A DNA stretch of 64,000 bases from Archivesica marissinica (GCA_014843695.1 CM026391.1:13177918-13241917); one strand, 5' to 3'. Counted from the stretch's first letter, positions 20,993-34,030 are shown. Made by a program: numbers and translations. The notes: generated by a model not told the origin, from the letters alone.

Positions 20993-23900
20993 ACCTTCCT
21001 ACCTCCACACTACCCTAGTCTTATAGCCCAGTAACAGTAAACATCTACCATTCCTGGTAAACCTTCCTACCTCCACACTACCCTAGTCTTCACACTACCC
21101 TAGTCTTATAGCCCAGTAACCTTAAACATCTACCATTCCTAGGTAAACCTTCCTACCTCCACACTACCCTAGTCTTATAGCCCAGTAACCGTAAACATCT
21201 ACCATTCCTGGTAAACCTTCCTACCTCCACACTACCCTAGTCTTATAGCCCAGTAACCTTAAACATCTACCATTCCTGGTAAACCTTCCTACCTCCACAC
21301 TACCCTAGTCTCCACACTACCCTAGTCTTATAGCCCAGTAACCTTAAACATCTACCATTCCTGGTAAACCTTCCTACCTCCACACTACCCTAGTCTCCAC
21401 ACTACCCTAGTCTTATAGCCCAGTAACCTTAAACATCTACCATTCCTAGGTAAACCTTCCTACCTCCACACTACCCTAGTCTTATAGCCCAGTAACCATA
21501 AACATCTACCATTCGTAGGTAAACCTTGCTACCTCCACACTACCCTAGTCTTATAGCCCAGTAACCATAAACATATACCATTCCTGGTAAACCTTGCTAC
21601 CTCCACACTACCCTAGTCTTATAGCCCAGTAATCATAAACATCTACTATTCCTAGGTAAACCTTCCTACCTCCACACTACCCTAGTCTTATAGCCCAGTA
21701 ACCATAAACATCTACCATTCCTAGGTAAACCTTCCTACCTCCACACTACCCTAGTCTTATAGCCCAGTAACCTTAAACATCTACCATTCCTGGTAAACCT
21801 TCCTACCTCCACACTACCCTAGTCTTATAGCCCAGTAACAGTAAACATCTACCATTCCTGGTAAACCTTCCTACCTCCACACTACCCTAGTCTTCACACT
21901 ACCCTAGTCTTATAGCCCAGTAACCTTAAACATCTACCATTCCTAGGTAAACCTTCCTACCTCCACACTACCCTAGTCTTATAGCCCAGTAACCGTAAAC
22001 ATCTACCATTCCTGGTAAACCTTCCTACCTCCACACTACCCTAGTCTTATAGCCCAGTAACCTTAAACATCTACCATTCCTGGTAAACCTTCCTACCTCC
22101 ACACTACCCTAGTCTTATAGCCCAGTAACCTTAAACATCTACCATTCCTGGTAAACCTTCCTACCTCCACACTACCCTAGTCTCCACACTACCCTAGTCT
22201 TATAGCCCAGTAACCATAAACATCTACCATTCCTAGGTAAACCTCCCTACCTCCACACTACCCTAGTCTTATAGCCCAGTAACCATAAACATCTACCATT
22301 CCTGGTAAACCTTCCTACCTCCACACTACCCTAGTCTTATAGCCCAGTAACCTAAACATCTACCATTCCTAGGTAAACCTTCCTACCTTCACACTACCCT
22401 AGTCTTATAGTCCAGTAACCATAAACATCTACCATTCCTAGGTAAACCTTCCTACCTCCACACTACCCTAGTCTTATAGTCCAGTAACCATAAACATCTA
22501 CCATTCCTAGGTAAACCTCCCTACCTCCACACTACCCTAGTCTTATAGCCCAGTAACCATAAACATCTACCATTCCTGGTAAACCTTCCTACCTCCACAC
22601 TACCCTAGTCTTATAGCCCAGTAACAGTAAACATCTACCATTCCTGGTAAACCTTCCTACCTCCACACTACCCTAGTCTTATAGCCCAGTAACCTTAAAC
22701 ATCTACCATTCCTAGGTAAACCTTCCTACCTTCACACTACCCTAGTCTTATAGCCCAGTAACCTTAAACATCTACCATTCCTGGTAAACCTTCCTACCTC
22801 CACACTACCCTAGTCTCCACACTACCTAGTCTTATAGCCCAGTAACCTTAAACATCTACCATTCCTGGTAAACCTTCCTACCTCCACACTACCCTAGTCT
22901 CCACACTACCCTAGTCTTATAGCCCAGTAACCATAAACATCTACCATTCCTAGGTAAACCTCCCTACCTCCACACTACCCTAGTCTTATAGCCCAGTAAC
23001 CATAAACATCTACCATTCCTGGTAAACCTTCCTACCTCCACACTACCCTAGTCTTATAGCCCAGTAACAGTAAACATCTACCATTCCTGGTAAACCTTCC
23101 TACCTCCACACTACCCTAGTCTTATAGCCCAGTAACCTTAAACATCTACCATTCCTAGGTAAACCTTCCTACCTTCACACTACCCTAGTCTTATAGTCCA
23201 GTAACCATAACATCTACCATTCCTAGGTAAACCTTCCTACCTCCACACTACCCTAGTCTTATAGTCCAGTAACCTAAACATCTACCATTCCTAGGTAAAC
23301 CTTCCTACCTCCACACTACCCTAGTCTTATAGTCCAGTAACCATAAACATCTACCATTCCTAGGTAAACCTTGCTACCTCCACACTACCCTAGTCTTATA
23401 GCCCAGTAACCTTAAACATCTACCATTCCTGGTAAACCTTCCTACCTCCACACTACCCTAGTCTTATAGCCCAGTAACAGTAAACATCTACCATTCCTAG
23501 GTAAACCTTCCTACCTCCACACTATCCTAGTCTTATAGTCCAGTAACCAAAAACATCTACCATTCCTAGGTAAACCTTCCTACCTCCACACTACCCTAGT
23601 CTTATAGCCCAGTAACAGTAAACATCTACCATTCCTGGTAAACCTTCCTACCTCCACACTACCCTAGTCTTATAGCCCAGTAACCGTAAACATCTACCAT
23701 TCCTAGGTAAACCTTGCTACCTCCACACTACCCAAGTCTTATAGCCCAGTAACAGTAAACATCTACCATTCCTGGTAAACCTTCCTACCTCCACACTACC
23801 CTAGTCTTCACACTACCCTAGTCTTATAGCCCAGTAACCTTAAACATCTACCATTCCTAGGTAAACCTTCCTACCTCCACACTACCCTAGTCTTATAGCC

Positions 23901-25281
23901 CAGTAACCGTAAACATCTACCATTCCTGGTAAACCTTCCTACCTCCACACTACCCTAGTCTTATAGCCCAGTAACCTTAAACATCTACCATTCCTGGTAA
24001 ACCTTCCTACCTCCACACTACCCTAGTCTCCACACTACCCTAGTCTTATAGCCCAGTAACCTTAAACATCTACCATTCCTGGTAAACCTTCCTACCTCCA
24101 CACTACCCTAGTCTCCACACTACCCTAGTCTTATAGCCCAGTAACCATAAACATCTACCATTCCTAGGTAAACCTCCCTACCTCCACACTACCCTAGTCT
24201 TATAGCCCAGTAACCATAAACATCTACCATTCCTGGTAAACCTTCCTACCTCCACACTACCCTAGTCTTATAGCCCAGTAACAGTAAACATCTACCATTC
24301 CTGGTAAACCTTCCTACCTTCACACTATCCTAGTCTTATAGTCCAGTAACCAAAAACATCTACCATTCCTAGGTAAACCTTCCTACCTCCACACTACCCT
24401 AGTCTTATAGTCCAGTAACCATAAACATCTACCATTCCTAGGTAAACCTTCCTACCTCCACACTACCCTAGTCTTATAGTCCAGTAACCATAAACATCTA
24501 CCATTCCTAGGTAAACCTTCCTACCTCCACACTACCCTAGTCTTATAGTCCAGTAACCAAAAACATCTACCATTCCTAGGTAAACCTTCCTACCTCCACA
24601 CTACCCTAGTCTTATAGCCCAGTAACAGTAAACATCTACCATTCCTGGTAAACCTCCCTACCTCCACACTACCCTAGTCTTATAGCCCAGTAACCATAAA
24701 CATCTACCATTCCTGGTAAACCTTCCTACCTCCACACTACCCTAGTCTTATAGCCCAGTAACAGTAAACATCTACCATTCCTGGTAAACCTTCCTACCTC
24801 CACACTACCCTAGTCTTATAGCCCAGTAACCTTAAACATCTACCATTCCTAGGTAAACCTTCCTACCTTCACACTATCCTAGTCTTATAGTCCAGTAACC
24901 AAAAACATCTACCATTCCTAGGTAAACCTTCCTACCTCCACACTACCCTAGTCTTATAGTCCAGTAACCATAAACATCTACCATTCCTAGGTAAACCTTC
25001 CTACCTCCACACTACCCTAGTCTTATAGCCCAGTAACCTTAAACATCTACCATTCCTAGGTAAACCTTCCTACCTTCACATTACCCTAGTCTTATAGTCC
25101 AGTAACCATAAACATCTACCATTCCTAGGTAAACCTTCCTACCTCCACACTACCCTAGTCTTATAGCCCAGTAACCTTAAACATCTACCATTCCTGGTAA
25201 ACCTTCCTACCTCCACACTACCCTAGTCTTATAGCCCAGTAACAGTAAACATCTACCGTTCCTGGTAAACCGTCCTACCTC

Positions 25282-25573
25282 ACAGACGGATCTGTAGCCC
25301 AGTGGTAAAACGCTGGACTGGTAATCCAGGGATCGCAGGTTCGATCCCCCGTCTGACCCTAATAAAATTAACAGTCTTTCAGATGGGATGTTAAACCGAG
25401 GTCTCGTGTCGGTGCTATACACCATGCACGTAAAAGAACCAGAGGAGACTCTGGAATGGGTCTCTGTCTGTATCATTGCACTATCCTCCAAAATCTAAAA
25501 TTACTAATCTCTTCAGGAGGCGTCGCTCATATGGGCAACCGGTAGCGACGTTAAATAAACGTAAAAAACAACA
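25282..25573 (+). mobile_element. SINE1, full length, near-identical twin of the 20701 copy
   Basis: Differs from the 20701 copy at about three positions and sits at the same point of the satellite unit, with the same flanks. Confidence 0.92.
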
Positions 25574-27185
25574 ACCTTCCTACCTCCACACTACCCTAGT
25601 CTTATAGCCCAGTAACAGTAAACATCTACCATTTCTGGTAAACCTTCCTACCTTCACATTACCCTAGTCTTATAGTCCAGTAACCATAAACATCTACCAT
25701 TCCTAGGTAAACCTTCCTACCTCCACACTACCCTAGTCTTATAGCCCAGTAACCTTAAACATCTACCATTCCTGGTAAACCTTCCTACCTCCACACTACT
25801 CTAGTCTTATAGCCCAGTAACAGTAAACATCTACCATTCCTGGTAAACCTTCCTACCTCCACACTACCCTAGTCTTATAGCCCAGTAACCATAAACATAT
25901 ACCATTCCTAGGTAAACCTTGCTACCTCCACACTACCCTAGTCTTATAGCCCAGTAACCGTAAACATCTACCATTCCTAGGTAAACCTTGCTACCTCCAC
26001 ACTACCCTAGTCTTATAGCCCAGTAACAGTAAACATCTACCATTCCTGGTAAACCTTCCTACCTCCACACTACCCTAGTCTTCACACTACCCTAGTCTTA
26101 TAGCCCAGTAACCTTAAACATCTACCATTCCTAGGTAAACCTTCCTACCTCCACACTACCCTAGTCTTATAGCCCAGTAACCGTAAACATCTACCATTCC
26201 TGGTAAACCTTCCTACCTCCACACTACCCTAGTCTTATAGCCCAGTAACCTTAAACATCTACCATTCCTGGTAAACCTTCCTACCTCCACACTACCCTAG
26301 TCTCCACACTACCCTAGTCTTATAGCCCAGTAACCATAAACATCTACCATTCCTAGGTAAACCTCCCTACCTCCACACTACCCTAGTCTTATAGCCCAGT
26401 AACCATAAACATCTACCATTCCTGGTAAACCTTCCTACCTCCACACTACCCTAGTCTTATAGCCCAGTAACAGTAAACATCTACCATTCCTGGTAAACCT
26501 TCCTACCTCCACACTACCCTAGTCTTATAGCCCAGTAACCATAAACATCTACCATTCCTAGGTAAACCTTCCTACCTCCACACTACCCTAGTCTTATAGT
26601 CCAGTAACCATAAACATCTACCATTCCTAGGTAAACCTTCCTACCTCCACACTACCCTAGTCTTATAGCCCAGTAACCTTAAACATCTACCATTCCTGGT
26701 AAACCTTCCTACCTCCACACTACCCTAGTCTCCACACTACCCTAGTCTTATAGCCCAGTAACCTTAAACATCTACCATTCCTAGGTAAACCTTCCTACCT
26801 TCACACTACCCTAGTCTTATAGTCCAGTAACCATAAACCATTCCTAGGTAAACCTTGCTACCTCCACACTACCCTAGTCTTATAGCCCAGTAACCTTAAA
26901 CATCTACCATTCCTGTTAAACCTTCCTACCTCCACACTACCCTAGTCTTATAGCCCATTAACAGTAAACATCTACCATTCCTGGTAAACCTTCCTACCTC
27001 CACACTACCCTAGTCTTATAACCCAGTAACCATAAACATCTACCATTCCTGGTAAACCTTCCTACCTCCACACTACCCTAGTCTTATAGCCCAGTAACAG
27101 TAAACATCTACCATTCCTAGGTAAACCTTCCTACCTCCACACTACCCTAGTCTTATAGCCCAGTAACAGTAAACATCTACCATTC

Positions 27186-27439
27186 AATAAATTGTACAAA
27201 TTCACTAACTCAAATTAAACAATTGACTCATGGAAAGATCGACTTATTGAATGTAGTGGAATAACACATTTTATTTCTCTCAGTTTTACGCTTGCCGTTC
27301 CAGTCACTGCAGTTTGAAATAAGTGTCAACGTGACCACCTTTCGAACACACACACCGCCAGTGACGTCATTTATGACGTATTGCAGATGCGACTTTCAAA
27401 CATAAAAACATTTTCCACCCTAAAATGATAAGAAAATTT
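27186..27439. other. Unique spacer with CRE-like palindrome
   Basis: Mostly unique sequence; contains TGACGTCA (27362-27369) followed by ATGACGTA at 27374. No gene recognised. Confidence 0.4.
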
Positions 27440-28109
27440 GCTGGTTCACTCGTGATATTATTGCTGGTTCACGTAGCTAACACCACTCGTGATATTATTG
27501 CTGGTTCACTGGTTCACGTAGCTAACACCACTCGTGATATTATTGCTGGTTCACGTAGCTAACACCACTCGTGATATTATTGCTGGTTCACTGGTTCACG
27601 TAGCTAACACCACTCGTGATATTATTGCTGGTTCACGTAGCTAACACCACTCGTGATATTATTGCTGGTTCACTGGTTCACGTAGCTAACACCACTCGTG
27701 ATATTATTGCTGGTTCACGTAGCTAACACCACTCGTGATATTATTGCTGGTTCACTGGTTCACGTAGCTAACACCACTCGTGATATTATTGCTGGTTCAC
27801 GTAGCTAACACCACTCGTGATATTATTGCTGGTTCACTGGTTCACGTAGCTAACACCACTCGTGATATTATTGCTGGTTCACGTAGCTAACACCACTCGT
27901 GATATTATTGCTGGTTCACGTAGCTAACACCACTCGTGATATTATTGCTGGTTCACGTAGCTAACCCCACTCGTGATATTATTGCTGGTTCACTGGTTTA
28001 CGTAGCTAACACTACTCGTGATATTATTGCTGGTTCACTGGTTCACGTAGCTAACACTACTCGTGATATTATTGCTGGTTTACGTAGCTAACACTATTCG
28101 TGATAATAT
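27440..28109 (+). repeat. 37/45-bp alternating tandem array
   Basis: Unit CACTCGTGATATTATTGCTG plus GTTCACGTAGCTAACAC. Every other unit carries an extra CTGGTTCA, giving an 82-bp higher-order period over much of the array. Confidence 0.92.
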
Positions 28110-28427
28110 TGCTTTCCACGTTTATTCGGTGAAATATAATTCGATCATACATTGAAGCTAACAAATATCCACTATGCATATCTGCCCTCATTAATCCCAT
28201 AAAGCATCAGTCAAACGTAATTATTTCCATATTTAAGCATAAACACATTTGTCAATCAGCACAGAATATTCAGTTTTCAGACAAGCAGATATACATTTGT
28301 AAAGCCATTTTAATAAGACTGCAACAGTTACACATTTTCAAATATTTACAAAATGAACAACACTGTAGAAAATGGTTCCACGTGATGGGATAGTACGACA
28401 ACCGTTTATCCGTGCACGGAACACTTA

Positions 28428-28667
28428 ACCCTAAACCTTCCGAATAAATTGGAAGGAATGTGCAAAGAATATAGATCCAGATCAGCGGTGGCGCAACACC
28501 ACGTCTGATCAGGATCTATGTTGTTTGCTATTCAGATTAAGTGTTTAGCCCCACTATGCGACTAGCAAACAACATAGAGCCTGATCAGATGGCACATAAT
28601 GTTCCGTCTGATCTGGCTCCTTGCTGTTTGCAAACGCGACTTTAGTCGTGATTGGCAGCTTAAGGGT
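28428..28667 (+). mobile_element. MITE D, 240 bp (copy 1)
   Basis: TIR ACCCTAAACCTTCC / CAGCTTAAGGGT, TA flanks, and two internal palindromes related to those of MITE B (AGATCCAGATCAG / CTGATCAGGATCT and GAGCCTGATCAG / CTGATCTGGCTC). Confidence 0.82.
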
Positions 28668-28924
28668 TAATTTGTGGAATCGTTCCCTACCTAACACTCG
28701 GATATACGGGTTCTGCCCACTCCACTCCCACACGTGCCCCTATTCTCCGCAGGAATGAGGTGCCTTGTGTTTTATCTCACACACTGTATATTGCACATTT
28801 ACATTACCGTTACAAACCGAAGCAAAAAGCCGAAAATAATGTTTTGCTTCATTTGGTTTGTAAAATCTATGTATAGATACATACTTGTTTACTAGTTTAT
28901 AAATACTAAACTAGGGCACTTTTA

Positions 28925-29026
28925 ACCCTTTCACACATAAGAGAGATGTAGGGCTATATGGCAGCCCTGTTATTTATCATAATCCATGGATCGTCGTGAT
29001 ATCTCGCCATACTCTACAGATTACTG
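28925..29026 (+). mobile_element. MITE H, left half only
   Basis: Identical start to 30072-30275 but ends at the duplication junction. Confidence 0.75.
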
Positions 29027-29587
29027 GGTTTACGTAGCTAACACCACTCGTGATATCATTGCTGGTTCACTGGTTTACGTAGCTAACACTACTCGTGATA
29101 TTATTGCTGGTTCACTGGTTCACGTAGCTAACACTACTCGTGATATTATTGCTGGTTTACGTAGCTAACACTACTCGTGATATTATTGCTGGTTCACTGG
29201 TTCACGTAGCTAACACTACTCGTGATATTATTGCTGGTTTACGTAGCTAACACTATTCGTGATAATATTGCTTTCCACGTTTATTCGGTGAAATATAATT
29301 CGATCATACATTGAAGCTAACAAATATCCACTATGCATATCTGCCCTCATTAATCCCATAAAGCATCAGTCAAACGTAATTATTTCCATATTTAAGCATA
29401 AACACATTTGTCAATCAGCACAGAATATTCAGTTTTCAGACAAGCACGATATACATTTGTAAAGCCATTTTAATAAGACTGCAACAGTTACACATTTTCA
29501 AATATTTACAAAATGAACAACACTGTAGAAAATGGTTCCACGTGATGGGATAGTACGACAACCGTTTATCCGTGCACGGAACACTTA

Positions 29588-29827
29588 ACCCTAAACCTTC
29601 CGAATAAATTGGAAGGAATGTGCAAAGAATATAGATCCAGATCAGCGGTGGCGCAACACCACGTCTGATCAGGATCTATGTTGTTTGCTATTCAGATTAA
29701 GTGTTTAGCCCCACTATGCGACTAGCAAACAACATAGAGCCTGATCAGATGGCACATAATGTTCCGTCTGATCTGGCTCCTTGCTGTTTGCAAACGCGAC
29801 TTTAGTCGTGATTGGCAGCTTAAGGGT
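29588..29827 (+). mobile_element. MITE D (copy 2, from the segmental duplication)
   Basis: Same as 28428-28667, carried by the 1.1 kb duplication rather than by transposition. Confidence 0.82.
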
Positions 29828-30071
29828 TAATTTGTGGAATCGTTCCCTACCTAACACTCGGATATACGGGTTCTGCCCACTCCACTCCCACACGTGCCCC
29901 TATTCTCCGCAGGAATGAGGTGCCTTGTGTTTTATCTCACACACTGTATATTGCACATTTACATTACCGTTACAAACCGAAAATAATGTTTTGCTTCATT
30001 TGGTTTGTAAAATCTATGTATAGATACATACTTGTTTACTAGTTTATAAATACTAAACTAGGGCACTTTTA

Positions 30072-30275
30072 ACCCTTTCACACATAAGAGAGATGTAGGG
30101 CTATATGGCAGCCCTGTTATTTATCATAATCCATGGATCGTCGTGATATCTCGCCATACTCTATACAGATTACTGGGCTTTATGCGCTACGTTTCTGTTT
30201 GTTTGACTTCAAATGTGTCGTATATGTATGTGGCTGTGGTGTTAAGCATATAAGGCGTTCTATGCGGAAACGGGT
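30072..30275 (+). mobile_element. MITE H, 204 bp, complete
   Basis: TIR ACCCTTTCACACATAAGA; right end reverse-complements to ACCCGTTTCCGCATAGA; TA on both sides. Confidence 0.78.
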
Positions 30276-30410
30276 TAATGATTACATATTATAGATCATA
30301 AAACTTTCAAATAAGGCAAAAAATAGTAATTATTTACTTATAAATTTGTTTAATTATTTGCAGAAATACCTATTTTCTGTTTTATGTCAGTACGTATTAT
30401 TCCATTTCAT

Positions 30411-30700
30411 AATTAACCAGTATTTCATAGATATCCAGTATTTCATAATTAACCAGTATTTCATACCAGTATTTCATAATTAACCAGTATTTCACAATTA
30501 ACAAGTATTTCATAATTAACCGATAACCAGTATTTCATAGATATCCAGTATTTCATAGATAACCAGTATTTCATAATTAACCAGTATTTCATAATAACCA
30601 GTATTTCATAATACCAGTATTTCATAATTAACCAGTATTTCATAGATATCCAGTATTTCATAATTAACCAGTATTTCATAATTAACCAGTAATTCATAAT
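30411..30700 (+). repeat. About 18-bp tandem array
   Basis: Units ACCAGTATTTCATAATTA with ATAGATATCC-type variants, about 16 copies. Confidence 0.9.
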
Positions 30701-30769
30701 TACTGATATTTCATAGAAATCCGTACGACGGTCTGACATATCAGCCAAAGAATTATTTAATTCAGACAC

Positions 30770-30966
30770 ATTTATTTTAGCTCGATTGTGAAACAAGTTC
30801 TTACAATTTATATTAATCACTCTCGAGACCTCATTCCTGATGGAATCCATTGAGGAAGAGGCAATGTGGAATTTAAATGCCTTGCCTAGGGGCACAACCG
30901 TAATGGCTCCAGCGGGGCTTTTCGCACCTGAAGCAAACGCACTACCACTGCGCCATCACGACTTCC
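30770..30966 (-). mobile_element. SINE3 copy (minus)
   Basis: TTTATTTTAGCTCGATTGTG through GGAATTTAAATGCCTTGCC to the head end CACTGCGCCATCACGACTTC. A few bases around the B-box are deleted. Confidence 0.85.
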
Positions 30967-31093
30967 ATGAACTATTTAGTTAGACAAAGCAAATAGAAAT
31001 TCTAAGCGTATGTGAATCATTTGTCTGACCAATGTCCGACAACTCTGGCAAAATTTCGTGAACACTGGTGGATGAATCACAAATTCACAACAT

Positions 31094-31362
31094 GTTATAT
31101 ATGTTATATTTCGGGTTTTATGCCTGCATCAGCACCATTTCGGGCTATATCGCCGGCGGGCAGTTTACTTAACAACACCTTTCCTGGGCATGCTCCAGCG
31201 GTTAACCAGTACTTGGGTGCACCAACCTCCGTAAGAAACTGCCAACTTTTTCATATAAATGAGACACAGCCTGAGCGGGGCTCGAACCCGTGACCATCAG
31301 TGATGATTGGTTACAGCGGTATACAAGTCAGCGACCGTAACCACTCGACCACGGAGGCGGAC
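31094..31362 (-). mobile_element. SINE4, full length, perfect 14-bp target duplication
   Basis: Minus-strand head with A-box TGGTCGAGTGG (31351-31341) and B-box GGTTCGAGCCC (31288-31278); the long gap between them fits a class-II (Leu/Ser-type) tRNA. Flanked by CAAATTCACAACAT at 31080-31093 and 31363-31376. Reference copy for the family. Confidence 0.92.
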
Positions 31363-31517
31363 CAAATTCACAACATATTGCCAAACAACAATAATGAAAA
31401 TCATAACTTCAACAGCAGGTAAATTAATGCTTCAGTCATCCTTCACAGCAGATACAAGCTACAGCAATGCAGTGCAACACTTGTACATAAAGCAGGTGCT
31501 GCAGCAATCATTAATAC

Positions 31518-31790
31518 ACAGACGGATCTGTAGTCCAGTGGTAACACGCTGGACTGATAATCCAGGGAGAGCAGGTTCGATCCCCTGTCTGACCCTAAAA
31601 AAATTAACAGTCTTTCAGATGAGACTTTAAACCAAGGTCTTGTGTTGGTGCTGTACACCGTGCACGTAAAAGAACCAGAGGAGACTCTGGAATGTGTCTC
31701 TTTCTGTATCATTGCACTATCCTCCAAAAATCTAAAATGACGTCGCTCATATGGGCAACCGGTAGCGACAATAAATAAACGTAAAACACA
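31518..31790 (+). mobile_element. SINE1, near full length, perfect 12-bp target duplication
   Basis: Flanked by AATCATTAATAC (31506-31517, 31791-31802). Short deletion before the CGTCGCTCATATGGG block. Confidence 0.92.
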
Positions 31791-31870
31791 AATCATTAAT
31801 ACTATATATATATAAGTTATAAGATGTTATATTATACATGTACAAGATCAGTGGCTACACAGTCATAATA

Positions 31871-32470
31871 ATGAACACAGCTATCCAATGAACAGCTCAC
31901 ATTCTAAACAGCCGTCTATAATGAACACATCTATCCATTGAACAGCTCACATCCTAAACAGCCATCTACAATGAACACAGCTATCCATTGAGCAGCTCAC
32001 ATTCTAAACAACCGTCTATAATGAACACAGCTATCCAATGAACAGCTCACATTCTAAACAGCCGTCTATAATGAACACAGCTATCCAATGAACAGCTCAC
32101 ATCCTAAACAGCCGTCTACAATGAACACAACTATTCAATGAACAGCTCACATCCTAAACAGCCGTCTACAATGAACACAACTATTCAATGAACAGCTCAC
32201 ATTCTAAACAGCCGTCTATAATGAACACAACTATCCAATGAACAGATCACATTCTAAACAGCCGTCTATAATGAACACAACTATCCATTGAGCAGCTCAC
32301 ATCCTAAACAGCCGTCTACAATGAACACAGCTATCCATTGAGCAGCTCACATTCTAAACAGCCGTCTATAATGAACACAGCTATCCAATGAACAGATCAC
32401 ATTCTAAACAGCCGTCTATAATGAACACAGCTATCCATTGAACAGATCACATTCTAAACAGCCGTCTACA
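31871..32470 (+). repeat. 50-bp tandem array, 12 copies
   Basis: Exactly 600 bp. Units ATGAACACAGCTATCCAATG, AACAGCTCACATTCTAAACA, GCCGTCTATA. Confidence 0.95.
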
Positions 32471-32608
32471 GCAAGTCTCAACATATCCTTCCAATCCTAT
32501 CTGAATGGAATTATAGGAAGAATATGTTCTACTGTTTTTAATTACACCCAAATAATCATTTTTTTCTTCACTGTTATTTCTTCTCTATTTTTGTTTTCAA
32601 TGATACTT

Positions 32609-32664
32609 CAGGGCTTGTCCATTTTAAATTGGGGCCTGTCCATTATCAGAGGGGACAAGCCCTG
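32609..32664 (+). mobile_element. 56-bp CAGGG...CCCTG mini-element
   Basis: CAGGGCTTGTCC at 32609 and its perfect reverse complement GGACAAGCCCTG at 32653-32664. May be a heavily deleted MITE. Confidence 0.45.
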
Positions 32665-32939
32665 GGCCTGGCTGTTAAAAATATTTTCCGTGAGCATTGA
32701 CATGATCAAATTGTAATTGTGGTAGACTGCAAGGTCTGGTCAGCATTCCTCCAGATATCATTGGATGACCCTAAAGGCAGCAGAATATTTGAAATGTAGG
32801 GCATGAATACGTGCATTCATAGTATCCAGATATTTCAGTAACGGACCTTCAGTCTTACAACTATACATCGATACATTTAACTGTTCCAGATCTTCACCCT
32901 CTTTCATCGGAGATTGTCATTAATTCAGATGTCATGTTG

Positions 32940-33257
32940 AAGCACCGATCAATTGTCTCCCCTTAGAGGGGAGGTAATTCAGATTCTATGTTGAAGCACT
33001 GATCAATTGTCTCCCCTGAGAGGGGAGGTCATTCAGATGTCATGATAAAGCACTGATCAATTGTCTCCCCCAGAGAGGGGAGGTCATTCAGATGTCACGT
33101 TGAAGCACTGATCAATTGTCTCCCCAGAGAGGGGAGGTCATTCAGATTTCATGTTGAAGCACTGATCAATTGTCTCCACCAGAGAGGGGAGGTCATTCAG
33201 ATTTCATGTTGAAGCACTGATCAATTGTCTCCCCCAGAGGGGAGGTAATTCAGTATG
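32940..33257 (+). repeat. 54-bp tandem array, about 6 copies
   Basis: Units GATCAATTGTCTCCCC, AGAGGGGAGGTCATTCAG, ATGTCATGTTGAAGCACT. CTCCCC and GGGGAG form a small stem in each unit. Confidence 0.92.
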
Positions 33258-33283
33258 ATTGGAGGTAAATTTGTGAAATCTGC

Positions 33284-33399
33284 TCATTCAGGTGAGAAAA
33301 CCTCCCACACTATAAGATGACTTCTCTCCCCTTTGCTCAAAGTTGATTTCTCTTCCTTTTCCTCTGCATCACCAATGACGATATCGTCATCACCATCAC
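33284..33399 (-). CDS. SPAG9: JIP3/JIP4-like scaffold protein, last coding exon with stop codon
   Basis: After acceptor TTTTGCAG (AG at 33401-33400) the minus strand reads GT GAT GGT and so on, giving an acidic stretch (DGDDDIVIGDAEEKEEK), then ERSHLIVWEV, and stops at TGA (33286-33284). JIP3/JIP4 proteins typically end with an acidic segment followed by (K/A)ERSHLIVWQV and a few residues, so the ending is diagnostic. The acceptor phase complements the exon at 47873-48001. Coding length is 37 codons plus the split codon and the stop. The short C-terminal tail after the tryptophan (EVFSPE) is a normal length. The exon sits just above a 54-bp tandem array that would lie in the 3' UTR. Confidence 0.92.
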
Positions 33400-33536
33400 C
33401 TGCAAAACAAATTACTATAATGTTAGCAACAAACTATATATCATAAAATATAGTTGATGGGAATTTTCAACCAAAATCTTGCACATAATTATGGAACTTT
33501 CCACCAAATCTCAACCAGTCAATGTAATAGGAACTG

Positions 33537-34030
33537 TCCACAAAGTATCACATATGTGACAGGACCTTTCCACAAAGTATCACACATGTGACAGGAACTG
33601 TCAAAGTATCACATATGTGACAGGAACTGTCCACAAAGTATCACATATGTGACAGGAACTGTCCACAAAGTATCACACATGTGACAGGAACTGTCCACAA
33701 AGTATCACATATGTGACAGGAACTTTCCACAAAGTATCACACATGTGACAGGAACTTTCCACAAAGTATCACACATGTGACAGGAACTTTCCACAAAGTA
33801 TCACACATGTGACAGGAACTTTCCATTCAAACTCACACTCAATGTCATGTGATGCAATTCTCCATCCAAACTGCACATATGTGACACATGTGACAGGAAC
33901 TGTCAACAAACCACACATATGTGACAGGAACTGTCAACAAACCACACATATGTGACAGGAACTGTCAACAAACAGCACATATGTGACACATGTGACAGGA
34001 ACTGTCAACAAACCGCACATATGCGACAGA
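33537..34030 (+). repeat. About 31-bp tandem array with CACATATGTG cores
   Basis: Units TATCACATATGTGACAGGAA plus CTGTCCACAAAG; some units carry CACACATGTG. About 15 copies, the last third rearranged. Confidence 0.9.

Larger units (their letters stand above)
20066..27185 (+). repeat. 7.1 kb satellite, unit about 68 bp, roughly 95 copies
   Basis: Units of 67-69 bp (CTACCTCCACACTACCCTAG, TCTTATAGCCCAGTAACC, AAACATCTACCATTCC). Some carry an extra about 17-bp duplication of the CCACACTACCCTAGTCT part, giving 85-86 bp. CCTGG and CCTAGG variants are intermixed. Two SINE1 copies interrupt it at 20701 and 25282. Confidence 0.95.
27990..30172 (+). repeat. Large tandem duplication, unit about 1.03-1.16 kb
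   Basis: Copy 1 runs from about 27995 to 29026 and copy 2 from about 29027 to 30172. They share the end of the 37/45-bp array, a unique block, MITE D and the left half of MITE H. The junction ACTGGG|TTTACG near 29026 joins MITE H to array sequence. Copy 2 has about 127 bp more array, a 13-bp deletion near 29979 and a 1-bp insertion. Confidence 0.92.
32471..33283 (-). other. Probable 3' UTR / downstream region of the JIP-like gene
   Basis: This is the DNA immediately after the stop codon on the minus strand. It includes the 54-bp array (32940-33257) and a small CAGGG...CCCTG element at 32609-32664. I see no canonical AATAAA on the minus strand here; an ATTAAA-type hexamer occurs near 32541-32536. 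The real transcript end cannot be fixed from sequence. Confidence 0.4.

Noticed and set aside
20626..25491. Two 94-codon minus-strand frames with nearly identical protein
   Set aside because: Both are antisense translations of the twin SINE1 copies.
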